Shown: positions 46,430 through 59,597 of the stretch, in pieces | Position numbering within the stretch: position 1 is the stretch's first letter | How the letters are laid out: each line of letters starts with the position of its first letter | Source of the DNA: Anadara kagoshimensis | Taxonomy: Eukaryota > Mollusca > Bivalvia > Arcoida > Arcidae | Reading direction: 5' to 3' | Length of the DNA stretch: 64,000 nucleotides | Assembly (NCBI GenBank): GCA_021292105.1 | Contig: CM037861.1 | Coordinates: 57,643,245-57,707,244, forward strand | The notes under the pieces: model-generated | What the model saw: the letters and a program-made list of their open reading frames with translations, nothing else | What the model was told of the DNA's origin: nothing | Databases searched by the model: none | Position numbers and translations under genes: made by a program

Positions 46430-48060
46430 TGCCAAAATATGATACGGAATGGTTTTGCAAAGGTAAACCCTTCATGGATGAAGAGATTTTTCTACGTTTT
46501 TGTCTTTTATTATTAAAAACAACCTGTAGTGCTCATTGCATTGGGTATGAATCTATTTGAATTTATTTGTTTATTTGCAAATCCCAAATGCAATTATGCT
46601 ATTGTTATGCTTATATATAGATATGAATCTATGACACAACTTTCTTAAATTTTAAAGCACCAGTCGGTTGTTCTTATCTGTAGTGCTCAGACCAAAATTG
46701 TGGAAATCCAAGTGTGTTTAAGATGTCGAAATAAAAAAGATCCAATAATTTAAACTATGAAGTATAACTAAGTTAGTTTTAGAGCAATTAAATATGAATG
46801 TTTAAACAGAAATCCTATAGTACCTCTTAACGCAAATTTCCTCTTCATTATGTTCTATGAATGGATCTTTGGTTTAGCTTTCTACAAGGATATCTCCACT
46901 ATTCTATTCTCGACTGCTTTCATATTTCAAGGAATGTAATCTGTTTCTCGAGACAGCATACGAATGGTTTAAATGGACGTGTTTGTTTAGCTTTCTAGAT
47001 GAATCTTCAATATTTTATTGTTGATTCATTTCTAGGACAGCACGTCTTTTACTCTAGGCAACATGTTAAATAATGTACATGTACCGCATATAAATTTAAA
47101 AATGCTTCGTTCTATTAAAAGCAATGCTTCAATCCATATTACGATGATATACGAAAATGTCTTACATGAATAATATGAATGAACAAAACTAATTAAAGAG
47201 ATGTTAAAACGCATTGCTAGCAACATCAATAATGGTATTTTTATGAAAATGGTCATATCTTATAAGAACTGTCATTCATACTATCACGTAACGTATAAAG
47301 GTTGAAATAATAACATCCATTACAGTTCCCCATACTGCCAACTGTCACACAATATATATATACACAGTGGATGTGTACATCTTTCAAACATCACCGGTAT
47401 CTTTAATTTTAATAGTTGGCTTGGTCAAATTGTATTTGTATGGCTTCTATCACATCTATTTTTACTTTTATATTGTATGCTTCACAAAAATTAGATACCA
47501 AGTGGTTTGGTTGAAATAAATCCCTCATTGGTGAAGATTTTTTGTACAACTGACTTATTTTTTTATCAAAAAATATATAAACATTTTGTGCTTAGTGCCA
47601 TCAGCAAATGTAGCATAATTCATTAAATACTCCTTTGTTCATTGGACATTAGAAGTGCAAGACGTGCATATACATTATTTCAGTTTAGCTTTTTACAAGT
47701 ATTTCTTCAATAATCTTCTACTGTAGATTTTTTTTACATTTCAAGGATGTTACGCCTTTATTTCCAGGGGAATATGCAAATAATATACAAATCTCTAAAA
47801 ATGCTTTGCTTCGTAAAAAGCTATTCCTTTATACTGAAATATCTTACATGAAAAATATCAATGCAGAGAACTATTTAAAGGATGTTAAAACACGTAACTG
47901 TCAATACCAATAATGTTATTTTTTTTATAAAAAATGTCATATCTTATATGAAATGCCATTCACATCATCACGTCACTTCTTCCCGTAAGGTTGAATTAAT
48001 AATTATATAGAGGCCATTACTGTCCAAATAAATAAAAGAATAATGTTATTTTTTATGACT
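46430..48060. repeat. Diverged segmental duplication (~700-1050-bp spacing)
   Basis: Blocks at about 46450-47335 recur in order at 47500-48030. They include 'tgaagagatttttctacg' / 'tgaagattttttgtac', 'tttagctttctagatgaat' / 'tttagctttttacaagta', 'aaaaatgcttcgttc' / 'aaaaatgctttgcttc', and 'gtcatatcttata' in both. Many indels separate the copies. There is no coding content. Confidence 0.65.
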
Positions 48061-49240
48061 TGGGTTTCAAAAGTTTAGTCAGTTTCAAAGATTTTATTTA
48101 GAGTTTCAGTAGCAAGCACGTTTGACACGAATTCGAAAAATATGGTTATTGAACTGATATTGTATTGAATCGACATTTACGCGAGCTTGCGGTTGCAAAT
48201 TTCGAGTCCACGAGGGACAATATTTCACAATATTAGTTTAATAATACTTTTATTATATAGCAAAATGAATTTTGTTTACTTCCGTCAAGTATTTCATCTA
48301 AAATAACATTTTGTTATACAAAACATAAATTTAGCACAAGTTCTTGTAACTAGAGCAAAATGACACCACAGCGATGACGTCTTCAGCCATATATTTTTTA
48401 TATGCCATTGTTTCTCCTACTATGACACATTTCAGAAATTGTATCTGAGTGTTATAGATAATAATTGACGTCATCATGTTAATATATCATTTACTTTCTG
48501 ACGTTCCGTTGTTTTTATCTTATTACGGTTAAATACAACAAAGGATAGTTATTATGTGCAACAGCTAATCAATGTACTTTTCATTTTAACATGAAATTGT
48601 GATTTTGTCAAAGTAGTATAAATAAAACTTATGGTGAGTGTAAGAACTTTATTTGTTATCGTTTATCCGTGTGTGGACGCTGCCATTTTTTGGACGGTGG
48701 GTGCCAAGCCAGAATTTGAATTAAATGTTTCAAAATACGCACACAACATTGCGTATTTTGCAAGTTTAAGTAAAACATATAACAAATGACATTGTTTTTT
48801 CGATATCGATGCAAGTATGAATAACAATCGCCAGTCCAAATTATAAATGAATGGCTTCGCATCGATAACGAAAAAGTTATTTCTTAAGTAAGGACACTCG
48901 TGTGACGTCAAAAACGCAATGTCATGTGACAAAGCGTGCAGTATGAAAAAATTGATTCGGGAAACCTCGGACTGTAACAGAATTAGCCCTGCAAATATCG
49001 ATATTTATTGCACGCTTACACCTCGAGATTCATAATTTAATTTCTATATGCGAAGCATATATTGCTATATAATATAATTAAATACAGCATGGTGTCAGAA
49101 TTTAAAACACTTCCTTGTTGTTTGAACTCAAGATCCCGGCTGTTCAAAGCTATGTTACCATAACCAATTCGATAGTGAATGTTTGAAATGTTATTAAAAT
49201 TTAATAAAAACAAAAACTAGTGCTTTAAATTTAACACGGT
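48060..49240. other. No gene recognised
   Basis: The two overlapping minus-strand frames near 48656-48932 show no known domain. Only ordinary AT-rich sequence is seen. Confidence 0.4.
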
Positions 49241-49465
49241 TAGAATATGTAATTTTAACTACCAGGTCGGTATCTCTGCTAGTTGAGTAAACTAAGTAGG
49301 CAATACGTTTGTATTTAGAATATGTAATTTTAACTACCAGGTCGGTATCTCTGCTAGTTGAGTAAACCAAGTAGGCAATACGTTTGTATTTAGAATATGT
49401 AATTTTAACTACCAGGTCGGTATCTCTGCTAGTTGAGTAAACTAAGTAGGCAATACGTTTGTATT
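49241..49465. repeat. 75-bp tandem repeat, three copies
   Basis: Units start at 49241, 49316 and 49391 with 'tagaatatgtaattttaac' and contain 'ccaggtcggtatctctgc' and 'gtaggcaatacgtttgta'. They are almost identical: a single difference, 'aaactaag' against 'aaaccaag', marks the middle unit. Confidence 0.95.
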
Positions 49466-50039
49466 GTCAGAAATATATTATTGTCTAAATTTGATGCTAG
49501 TTCAACTCTAAAAAATTTTAAGAACTGAGGTATACTCATATATTTTTGTCCTTTGGGTATTTTATCAAACCTAATGTCACAATTTTTGTCCAAGCACTAC
49601 TGATCTGTCTTGTGCTGTAAAATTATAACTGGTGTAATAATCAAAAACAAACATACTAATAATTTAACTTTAATTTCGTCTATGTGACAATGCCTATTTT
49701 TACATTAACATTTGAACTAAAGTATTGCCTTAAACAGAAAGCACAAAATTTGACTAATCATCTGGTTAAACTAACGTATCATTGAACAACACGGTCGAGG
49801 TTGTTATATTTCCAATCCCGGACAAAATTATGTTATACTTATTGTCAATGTAGCCATTCAAAGACTTGATAAGAGAGAATGCCCGATTCAAACGGATATT
49901 TAAATGTAACCATAGCATGTAATATCTCCACGAGAAGCTAGTATTGACTTATAAGTATGTAGCACACATGGGGATTATAAGAAAAGAACATTCTATTAAT
50001 CAGTTTCATATGTCAACTGAGTTTTCATAAGGGGATTCA

Positions 50040-50530
50040 GCTACTGGAAGTAATTTAACTAACACATAGATACGCAGCCTCAGTTTTGCCTGACCAAAAA
50101 CTAACTTGTTCTTTACAGGATGCAATGTGGGTATATTGTTATCAATATGATGTATATGGTTGGAATTACAGAATGTTATGACATTATTTATGATTAGGAA
50201 TCTGGTTTGTCTATTATACTTAAATTTTAACACCATTAAAATGTCTATAAAACACATATTGTGTCAGATAATTTGCTATTTTAAGGAGACATCGCTCATA
50301 GATACGCGACCTCAGTTTTGTCTGATATATATAACAAAAACTACATTTTACAGGATGTATGGTGTAGGGTTTTATATCAGTATGACGTTTATAGTTGGAA
50401 TTACAGAATTTTATGACAGAATTTAAGGAAAGGGCATCTAATATGTCTATTATACATAAATTTTGATACCTCTGAAATATCTATAAAATACATATTATGT
50501 CATATAATTTTCTATTTTTACAGATTCATT
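50040..50530. repeat. ~232-bp tandem duplication
   Basis: The 'agatacgc' blocks at 50068 and 50300 begin two copies sharing 'ctcagttttg', 'acaggatg', 'gttggaattacagaat' and 'tgtctattatac'. The copies have diverged moderately. Confidence 0.75.
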
Positions 50531-50934
50531 GCTTTTTATTTAAGCTGGGATTGACGAGGTTAAACGGTCTGAGTTCTAATTAGTTCTCCAGTACTAAGGG
50601 ACCTCGAGGTGAAACAATCCTAATAAACACATATGTTGTTGTTGTAGCTGAAAAATCTTTTAACGACATGATTGTTGAAAGAGATTCTACCTTGAATGTC
50701 TTATTAACGAACTCAGTTTTGATAGTATACCGGAGAATCCTACCTATACAAGAACCAACTTTACCAAAAATTCCTAATTTCCTGAATAAAGTTTTTGAGC
50801 CTTTCGGTATCAATCCAAAATAGGAAGAACTTCAACTTCTCCCTTACTTGTATTAGATTTCTAAACTTAACAAAAGTCCACACCAATATGAAAGCTAGAT
50901 AACACTATATAAACAGGCCAACTTCGCTTTACAA

Positions 50935-53205
50935 ATTTTGAAAGGGGAAGGGGTTTCTGGAAATTCAACAATAGTTTATTGTACGATACTGATTACGTTA
51001 AGGAAATAAAAACATTGATTGTGAACTTAGTACAAGAATATCCAATTTCAAATAATGGGGAGGGGGTGGGGGTGACTATCAATTAAGCATTAACGATAAT
51101 TTATTTCTTGACTTATTATTACTTAAAATAAGAGGGAAAACAATTGAATACAGTTCTAGGAAAAAGAGGGAACGCAAAAATGAAAAAAGAAAACTTGGAA
51201 AAACAAATCAATAAAGCCTCTGAATTATATGCTATCTCCCCAACCAAAGATAATGAAAATGAAGTTAAAAGATTAAACGATGAGTTACAAAAAATAGGGA
51301 AAATAATATTAAAAGTCTTTTTATACGAACAAGAGCTAAATGTATTGGACATGGTGAAAAACCAACAACCTATTTCTTAAATCTAGATAAATAAAAATGT
51401 AACCGGATTGATTGACGATACAGGAAAGAATATATCAAATCAAAAAGAAATCTTGACCGAAATTGAAAACTTTTATAAAAAACTTTATATGAACAACGAC
51501 CACTCACTAAAAGATGTTGATTTAAATAGTATTTTAAATTATGAGGTTATGAACAAAGAAAAAATAGATAAAAATCAACTTCTTAAAATGGAGGGTAAGA
51601 TAACATATCCCGAATTTCTTAATGCATTAAAACAAATGAAACATGAAAAATCGCCTGGCCCCGATGGATTTTCTGTTGAATTTTTAAAGTTTTTCTGGAA
51701 CGATTTATCATCATTTCTTATCAAATCTTTTAATTATAGTTTTGAATATGGCGAGCTATCAATAACCTAAAAACAAGGAATTATATCAATACTGCCTAAG
51801 GGTGAAAAAAGTAGAACCAAATTAAAGAACTGGCGACCTATTGTCCTCTTAAATGTTACATACAAAATAATTTCCAGCTGTATTGCAAATAAAATACAGT
51901 CAGTATTAGATTACTTAATACACGAAAATCAAAAGGCTTTCATTTCCGGATTTTTTGGTGAAAATACAAGAATCATTTATGACACTTTGCTGCTAACAAA
52001 AGAAAAAAATATACTCGGAGTATTACGACACTTTGCTGCTAACAAAAGAAAAATATATACTCGGAGTATTACTATTAGTTGATTTTGAAAAAGCGTTTGA
52101 TACAGTATCTTGAAATTTTATTAAACTTTGAATTACTTTAATTTTGGCTCTTAAAACATGGGTAGAAATTCTTAATAAGAACGCACAGTTATGTGTTATT
52201 CAAAATGGTATTTTCTCTCAGTTTTTCAGCATTTCCCGAGGATGTCGACAAGGAGATCCGGTGTCCCCGTACCTTTTTATATTATGTGCAGAAATTATGG
52301 CTAATATGTTCCGTCACAATAAGGACATAAAAGGGATAAAATTAGAAAACACTAAAATTAATTTACTGCAATAAGCCGACGATACCTGTATATTTTTAGA
52401 TGGTTCAGAAAAAGTTTGAAAAGTTCTATGGACCTCTTATTTCAATTTTCTCAATATTCTGGTCTCAAACCAAATATCGACAAAACCAAAGCTGTTTGGA
52501 TTGGCTCTAAAACAAACTGTAAAGACATAATTTGTCCCGATATAAAATTAGAATGGACTAACACAAACTTTACGGTATTAGGCTCAACTTTTTACCCAAG
52601 ATCTTAATATTATCGATACTTTAAATTACAATAAATACATTTCTAAAATCGAGAGTGATTGAATATCTTGGTCTTAGAGAATGATTATCCCATTTGGAAA
52701 CATTTTAGTTATTAAATCTTTACTTCTGCCAAAATTAACACACTTACTAACAGTTCTTCCTAAGCCACAAGAACACATTCTTAAAGATTTGGAAACCAAA
52801 TTCTACCAATATATATGGGATAGCAAATGTGAAAAAATTAGTAGAAAAAACATGATTCAGGGGTACAGGCTTGGTGGATGTAACATGATACATTTAGAAA
52901 GTTTTATCAAATATGTAAAATTAACATGGCTACGTCGACTGACCAATAGCAATACTAATATTGAAAGCCTTATTTACAGAAATAGTTAAATGTAACTTGA
53001 CTCAAATCAATGACTTTGGAGATAATTTCTGTCTAGACAAGTCAAAACAAATCAAAAAAGGTTTTTGGAAAGAAGTTTTAATTGATTTAGCCGAATTAAA
53101 AACAAACTACCAATTTACTGCTCAGCATATCCCATACAAAATTGTGATTTATGGCACAACTCAAAAATAAAAATGAACAGAAAAACTGCTTACATGAAAA
53201 AGTTA
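50935..53205 (+). pseudogene. LINE reverse transcriptase pseudogene (L1/Tx1-like), first part
   Basis: This would copy LINE RNA at the target site. Recognisable in order: linker 'FWKFNNSLLYDTDYVKEI' (about 50955-51010); a Lys/Glu-rich segment; RT motif 'KSPGPDGFSVEFLKFFW' (about 51645); 'NWRPIVLLNVTYKIIS'; 'SRGCRQGDPVSPYLF' (about 52230); and the catalytic block, which should be YADD but reads stop-ADD at 52372-52383. Then come 'SQYSGLKPNIDKTKAVWIGS' and the post-RT region 'KLTHLLTVLPKPQ', 'YIWDSKCEKISR', 'RLGGCNMIHLESFIKYVKL'. There are many stops and frame changes. A 46-bp direct duplication (51980-52071, unit containing 'gacactttgctgctaac') disrupts the frame. Inactive. Confidence 0.9.
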
Positions 53206-53299
53206 TATGAAACAAGAGGGCCATGAGGCCCTGGCGCTCACCTGAGAATAAGTTGAATTATACACATTTTTCCAATAATGTCATGAATAGAGGATTAAC

Positions 53300-56200
53300 A
53301 GAATTCATTATAAGTTAATATGACTTGACCTAGCTTTTGTCCTGAACATTGTTCTTGACAAATTATACGAAGATTGGACAGAAAACATGGACTCTAACGT
53401 GTTAGCAAGGTTTTCTATGATTTGACCTAGTGACCTATTTATTGATCCAACATGACCTGTATACAAACTTGACTTAGCTTTTGTCATGAACATCGTTCTG
53501 GGCAAATTATATGAAGATTGAACAAAAAATATGGACTCTAGAGTGTTAATAAGGTTTTTCTATGATATGACCTAGTGACCTACTTATTGACCCAAAATTA
53601 ACAATATATGAACTTTTGCTTTGGTCATGAACATCGTTCTAGACAAATTATATGAAGATTGGACAAACAATATGGACTCTAGAGTGTTAACAAGGTTTTT
53701 CTTAGATTTGACCTTGTGACCTAATTATTGACCAAACATGACCCATATACGAACTTGACCTTGCTTTGGTCATGAACATCATTCTGGACAAATTATATGA
53801 AGATTGGACAAAAAATATGGACTCTAGAGTGTTAACAAGGTTTTTCTTTGATTTGACCTAGTGACCTACTTATTGAACCAACATTATCGATATATGAACC
53901 TGATCTTGCTTTGGTCATGAACATCGTTCTTGACAAATTATATGAAAATTGGACAAACAATATGGACTCTAGAGTGTTAACAAGGTTTTTCTTTGATTTG
54001 ACCTAGTGACCTACTTATTGACCCAACATTAACGATATATGAACATGGCCTTGCTTTGGTCATGAACATTGTTCTGGACAAATTATATGAAGATTGGACA
54101 AAAAATATGGACTTAGAGTGTTAACAAGGTTTTTTATGATTTGACCTAGTGACCTACTTATTGATCCAACGTGGCCCATATAAGAAATTGACTTGCTTTG
54201 GTCATGAACATCATTCTGGACAAATTATATGAAGATTGACAAAAAATATGGACTTATAGTGTTAACAATGTTTTTCTATGATTTGGCCTAGTGACCTACT
54301 TATTGACCCAACATGACCCATATACGAACTTGACCTTGCTTTGGTCATGAACAACGTTCTGGACAAACTATATGAAGATTGGACAAACAATATGGACTCT
54401 AGAGTGTTAACAAGGTTTTTCTTAGATTTGACCTTGTGACCTATATTGACCCAACATGACCCATATACAAACTTGACCTTGCTTTGTCATGAACATCATT
54501 CTGGACAAATTATATGAAGATTGGACAAAAATATGGACTCTAGAGTGTTAACAAGGTTTTTCTTTGATTTGACCTAGTGACCTACTTATTGACCCAACAT
54601 TATCGATATATGAACCTGACTTGCTTTGGTCATGAACATCGTTCTGAAAATTATATGAAATTGGACAAAAATATGGACTCTAGAGTGTTAACAAGGTTTT
54701 TCTTTGATGTGACCTACTTATTGACCCAACATTAACGATATATGAACATGCCTTGCTTTGGTCATGAACATTGTTCTGGACAAATTATATGAAGATTGGA
54801 CAAAAAATATGGACTTAGAGTGTTAACAAGGTTTTCTTTATGATTTGGCCTAGTGACCTACTTATTGATCCAACATGACCCATATAGAATTGACCTTGCT
54901 TTGGTCATGAACATCATTCTGGACAAATTATATGAAGATTGAACAAAAACTATGGACTCTATAGTGTTAACAAGGTTTTTCTATGATTTGGCCTAGTGAC
55001 CTACTTATTGACCCAACATGACCCATATACGAACTTGACCTTGCTTTGGTCATGAACATTGTTCTGGACAAATTATATGAAGATTGGACAAAAAATATGG
55101 ACTCAAGAGTGTTAAAAAGGTTTTTCTTTGATTTGACCTAGTGACCTACTTATTGACCCAACATCAGCCATATAATAACTTGACCTTGCTTTGGTCATGA
55201 ACATCGTTCTGGACAAATTATGAAGATTAAACAAAAAATATGGACTCTAGAGTGTTAACAAGGTTTTTCTTGATTTGACCTAGTGACCTACTTATTGACC
55301 CAACATGACCATATAGAATTGACCTTGCTTTGGTCATGAACATCATTCTGGACAAATTATATGAAGATTGGACAAAACTATGGACTCTATAGTGTTAACA
55401 AGGTTTTTCTTTGATTTGACCTAGTGACCTACTTATTGACCCAACTACGAACATGGCCTTGCTTTGGTCATAAACATTGTTCTGGACAATTATATGAAGA
55501 TTGGACAAAAAATTGGACTCTAGAGCGTTAAAAGGTTTTTTATGTTTGACCTAGTGACCTACTTATTGACCCAACATGATCGATATATGAACTTGACTTT
55601 GCTATGGTCATGATCATCGTTCTGGACAAATTATATAAAGATTGGACAAAAATAGGACTCTAGAGTGTTAACAAGGTTTTTCTTTCATTTGACCTAGTGA
55701 CCTACTTATTGACCCAAAATTAACAATATATGAACTTGACTTGCTTTGGTCATGAACATCGTTCTGGACAAAATATATGAAGATTGGACAAAAAATATGG
55801 ACTCTAGCGTGTTAACAAGGTTTATCTATTATTTGACCTAGTGACCTACTTATTGACCCAACATGATCGAATATGAACTTGACTTTGCTATGGTATGATC
55901 ATCGTTCTGGACAAATTATATAAGATTGGACAAAAATATGGACTCTTGAGTGTTAACAAGGTTTTTCTTTGATTTGACCTAGTGACCTACTTATTGACCC
56001 AGCATAAACGATATATGAACTTGACCTTGCTTTGGTCATGAACATCGTTCTGGAAAATTATATAAAGATTGGACAAAAAGTAAGGACTCTAGAGTGTTAA
56101 CAGTGTTTTTCTATGATTTGACCTAGTGACCTACTTATTAACCCAACATGACCCATATACGAACTTGACCTTGCTTTGGTCATGAACATTGTTCTGGACA

Positions 56201-57390
56201 AATTATATGAAGATTGGCAAAAAATATGGACTCTAGCGTGTTAACAAGGTTTTTCTTTGATTTGACCTAGTGACCTATTATTGACCCACCATGACCAATA
56301 TACAAATTTGACCTTGCTTTGGTCATGAACATCATTCTGGACAAATTATATGAAGATTGGACAAAAAATATGGACTCTAGAGTGTTAACAAGGTTTTTCT
56401 TTGATTTGACCTAGTGACCTACTTATTGACCAACATTATCGATATATGAACTGATCTTGCTTTGGTCATGAACATCGTTCTGACAAATTATATAAAATTG
56501 GACAAAAATATGGACTCTAGAGTGTTAACAAGGTTTATCTATTTTTGACCTAGTGACCTACTTATTGACCAACATGATCGGTATATGTCCTTGACTTTGC
56601 TATGGTCATGATCATCGTTCTGGACAAATTATATAAGTTTGGACAAAAAATATGGACTCTAGAGTGTTAACAAGGTTTTTCTTTGATTTGACCTAGTGAC
56701 CTACTTATTGACCCAACATTAACGATATATGAACTTGATCTTGCTTTCGTCATGAACATGTTCTGGACAAATTAAATGAAGATTGGACAAAAAATATGGA
56801 CTCTATGGTGTTAACAAGGTTTTTCTATGATTTGACCTAGTGACCTACTTATTGACCCAACATAACCCATATACGAACTTGACCTTGCTTTGGTCATGAA
56901 CATCGTTCTGGACAAATTATATGAAGATTGGACAAAAAATATGGACTCTATAGTGTTAACAAGGTTTTTCTATGATTTGACCTAGTGACCTACTTATTGA
57001 CCCAACATAACCCATATATGAACTTGACCTTGCTTTGGTCATGATCATCGTTCTGGACAAATTATATGAAGATTGGACAAAAAATATGGACTCTAGAGTG
57101 TTAAGGTTTTTCTATGATTTGGCCTAGTGACCTACTTATTGATCCAACATGACCCATATACGAACTTGACCTTGCTTTAATCATGAACGTTGTTCCGGAC
57201 AAATTATATGAAGATTGGACAAAAAATATGGACTCTAGAGTGTTAACAAGGTTTTTCTATGATTTGACCTAGTGACCTACTTTTTGATCCAACACATTCC
57301 ATATATGAACTTGACTTAGCTTTTGACCTGAACAATGTTCTGGGCAAGTTTGATGAAGATATAACAAAAACTGTGGCCTCTAGAGTGTTA
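53300..57390. repeat. ~145-bp tandem array A, about 28 copies
   Basis: Monomer landmarks in order: 'gacctagtgacctactta', 'ttgacccaacat', 'cttgaccttgctttggtcat', 'gaacatcgttctggacaaat', 'atgaagattggacaaaaa' and 'gactctagagtgttaacaag'. For example, GACCTAG starts at 53855 and again at 54000. Many units carry 1-4-base deletions. Distinctive variants recur about 700-720 bp apart, suggesting 5-unit blocks. The open frames within it are by-products. Confidence 0.97.
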
Positions 57391-57440
57391 ACAATGAAAA
57401 GTTGACGCACGACGCACGACGGACAAAGACTGATCACAAT

Positions 57441-57473
57441 AGCTCACTTGAGCACTTTGTGCTCAGGTGAGCT
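57441..57473. terminator. 3' terminal stem-loop of insertion 1
   Basis: AGCTCACTTGAGCAC pairs with GTGCTCAGGTGAGCT around TTT. There is one non-Watson-Crick position in 15. In Helitron-type elements such a hairpin marks the 3' end for the transposase. This is a transposition terminator, not a transcription terminator. Confidence 0.65.
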
Positions 57474-57479
57474 AAAAAG

Positions 57480-57728
57480 TAAAACGGATAAAAGACCTAT
57501 TAAACCCCAATAATACTTTCATGAACTTAGAAATATTACAACAAAACTTAGATATACGAATCCCATTTACAGTGTATGAATGCCTAAAGAGAGCTATACT
57601 CAGTAACTATAACATCTCTAACAACACAATCGCAATAACGAAGAAATAAATACTACCCTTAAACACATATGTAAGCAACCCAAAGGAACAAAACATATCT
57701 ACTCTATTTTTGTAGAATCCTTATACAA
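57480..57728 (+). pseudogene. LINE coding segment between the two insertions
   Basis: Translation gives 'KRIKDLLNPNNTFMNLEILQ', 'RIPFTVYECLKRAILSNYN' and, at the end, 'LYK'. This is the L1-like post-RT region ('DLF..NG.F.....F......PF..Y......I'), continuing directly from the sequence left of insertion 1. Confidence 0.75.
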
Positions 57729-57832
57729 AAACAAGAGGCCGATGGGTCTGATACGCTCACCTGATAACTAATGGCTAGCCGATAGATTTAAAGAAAACAT
57801 AAATACTAAACCCCAATGACTTTATTCTTTAC

Positions 57833-59060
57833 ATCAAAATGATCATTGTATCAATACCTACAACATTCTAATATACATGCCTATACAAAAAGTTCATAGT
57901 TTTGAGATAATTAACCATTTCTGTATTGTTTTCGCATCTGTGACCTTAACCTTTGAACCAATGACCTTTTTCTATACACTAAAATTATCATTGTATCAAT
58001 ACCTACAACATTCTAATATACATGCCTATACTAAAAGTTTATAGTTTTCAAGATAAATAGCCATTTCGGTATTGTTTCACATCTGTGGCCTTGACCTTTG
58101 AACCCATGACCTTCTTCTATACATCAAAATGATCATTGTATCAATACATACAACATTCTAATATACATGCCTATACAAAAAGTTTATAGTTTTCGAGATA
58201 ATTAACTATTTCGGTATTGTTTCACATCTGTGACCTTGACCTTTGAACCCATGACCTTTTTCTACACATCAAAATGATCGTTGTATGAATACCTACAACA
58301 TTCTAATATAAATGCCTATACAAAAAATTATAGTTTTCGAGATAATTAACCATTTTGGTATTGTTTCGCATCTGTGACCTTGACCTTTGAACCCATGACC
58401 TTTTTCTATACATCTAAATGATCGTTGTATCAATACCTACAATATTCTAATTTACCTGACTATACAAAAAGTTTATAGTTTTCAAGATAATTAACCATTT
58501 CAGTATTGTTTTGCATCTGTAACCTGGACCTTTAAACCCATGACCTTTTTCTATACATCGAAATGATTGTTGTATCGATACCTACAACATTCTAATATAC
58601 ATGCCTATACAAAAAGTTCATAGTTTTGAGATAATTAACCATTTCGGTATTGTTTTCGCATCTGTGACCTTAACCTTTGAACCAATGACCTTTTTCCATA
58701 CATCAAAATAATCATTGTATCAATACCTACAACATTCTAATATACATGCCTATACAAAAAATTTATAGTTTTCAAGATAAATAGCCATTTCGGTATTGTT
58801 TCACATCCGTGGCCTTGACCTTTGAACCCATGACCTTCTTCTATACATCAAAATGATCATTGTATCAATACATACAACATTTTAATATACATGCCTATAC
58901 AAAAAGTTTATAGTTTTTGAGATAATTAACCATTTTTGTATTGTTTCGCATCTGTGACCTTGACCTTTGAACCCATGACCTTTTTCTATACATCTAAATG
59001 ATCGTTGTATCAATACCTACAATATTCTAATTTACATGACTATACAAAACGTTTATAGTT
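57833..59060. repeat. ~145-bp tandem array B, 8-9 copies
   Basis: Monomer landmarks: 'catcaaaatgatcattgtat', 'acctacaacattctaatata', 'catgcctatacaaaaagtt', 'gagataattaaccatttcgg' and 'gaccttgacctttgaaccca'. CTTTGAACC starts at 57951, 58096 and 58241, exactly 145 bp apart. A variant pair ('gttcatagttttgag') recurs 726 bp apart (57891 and 58617), as does a neighbouring variant ('aaatagccatttcgg'). This shows a 5-unit block duplication. Confidence 0.97.
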
Positions 59061-59570
59061 TTAGAGATAATAATTATAATCAGAGGTTAAAAAAAAAATT
59101 AGGTCACGACCTTCACAATTGACCTTGACCTCATTTTGAAGATACTAACAAGAAGATGTCAAAACTGAAAACTCCATGTCATTATCCGGTCAAATAGTCA
59201 AGTTATAACAATTTGAAGCTATTTTCCGATTTTTTTCAAAATTAAACGCAAAAACGCGTAACCTATTTTTTGTCCGAATTTCACCAAATGAACAAACTAT
59301 AGGCTTAAGACCCTAGAGAAGCCAAATATCAAATCAGATTTTTTCTCCAATCAATAATTTCGGAGAAGAAGATTTTTTAAGATTTTTGCACCCTAGGTCA
59401 CCTTGACCTAGTTATGGTAGCCATGGCAACGTCACGAACAAATCTGAATTGCACCGGCCCATATATACTTCTCACCAAGTTTCATTGAAATCTGCCAAGT
59501 ACTTTCAGAGGAGAAGTCGAAAATTTGTGTTAACGACGCACGCACATACACACGCTGCACCATACCATAG

Positions 59571-59597
59571 GCTCACATGACCTTTGGTCAGGTGAGC
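59571..59597. terminator. 3' terminal stem-loop of insertion 2
   Basis: GCTCACATGACC pairs with GGTCAGGTGAGC around TTT, with one mismatch in 12. The inner part of the stem differs from insertion 1 (GACC/GGTC instead of GAGCAC/GTGCTC) while pairing is preserved. Confidence 0.65.

Larger units (their letters stand above)
53212..57477. mobile_element. Satellite-bearing insertion 1 (Helentron/HINE-like)
   Basis: The left end, ACAAGAGGGCCATGAGGCCC, forms a small hairpin (53217-53232) followed by GCTCACCTGAG (53236-53246). The exact inverse, CTCAGGTGAGC, lies at 57462-57472, directly before the end CTAAAAA. Between them are about 28 copies of a ~145-bp monomer. A 15-bp stem with a TTT loop (57441-57473) sits at the 3' end. 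There is no open reading frame of its own. Subterminal inverted repeats, central tandem repeats, a 3' stem-loop, a CTAA end and no visible target duplication fit Helentron-associated elements. That classification is inference. Confidence 0.8.
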
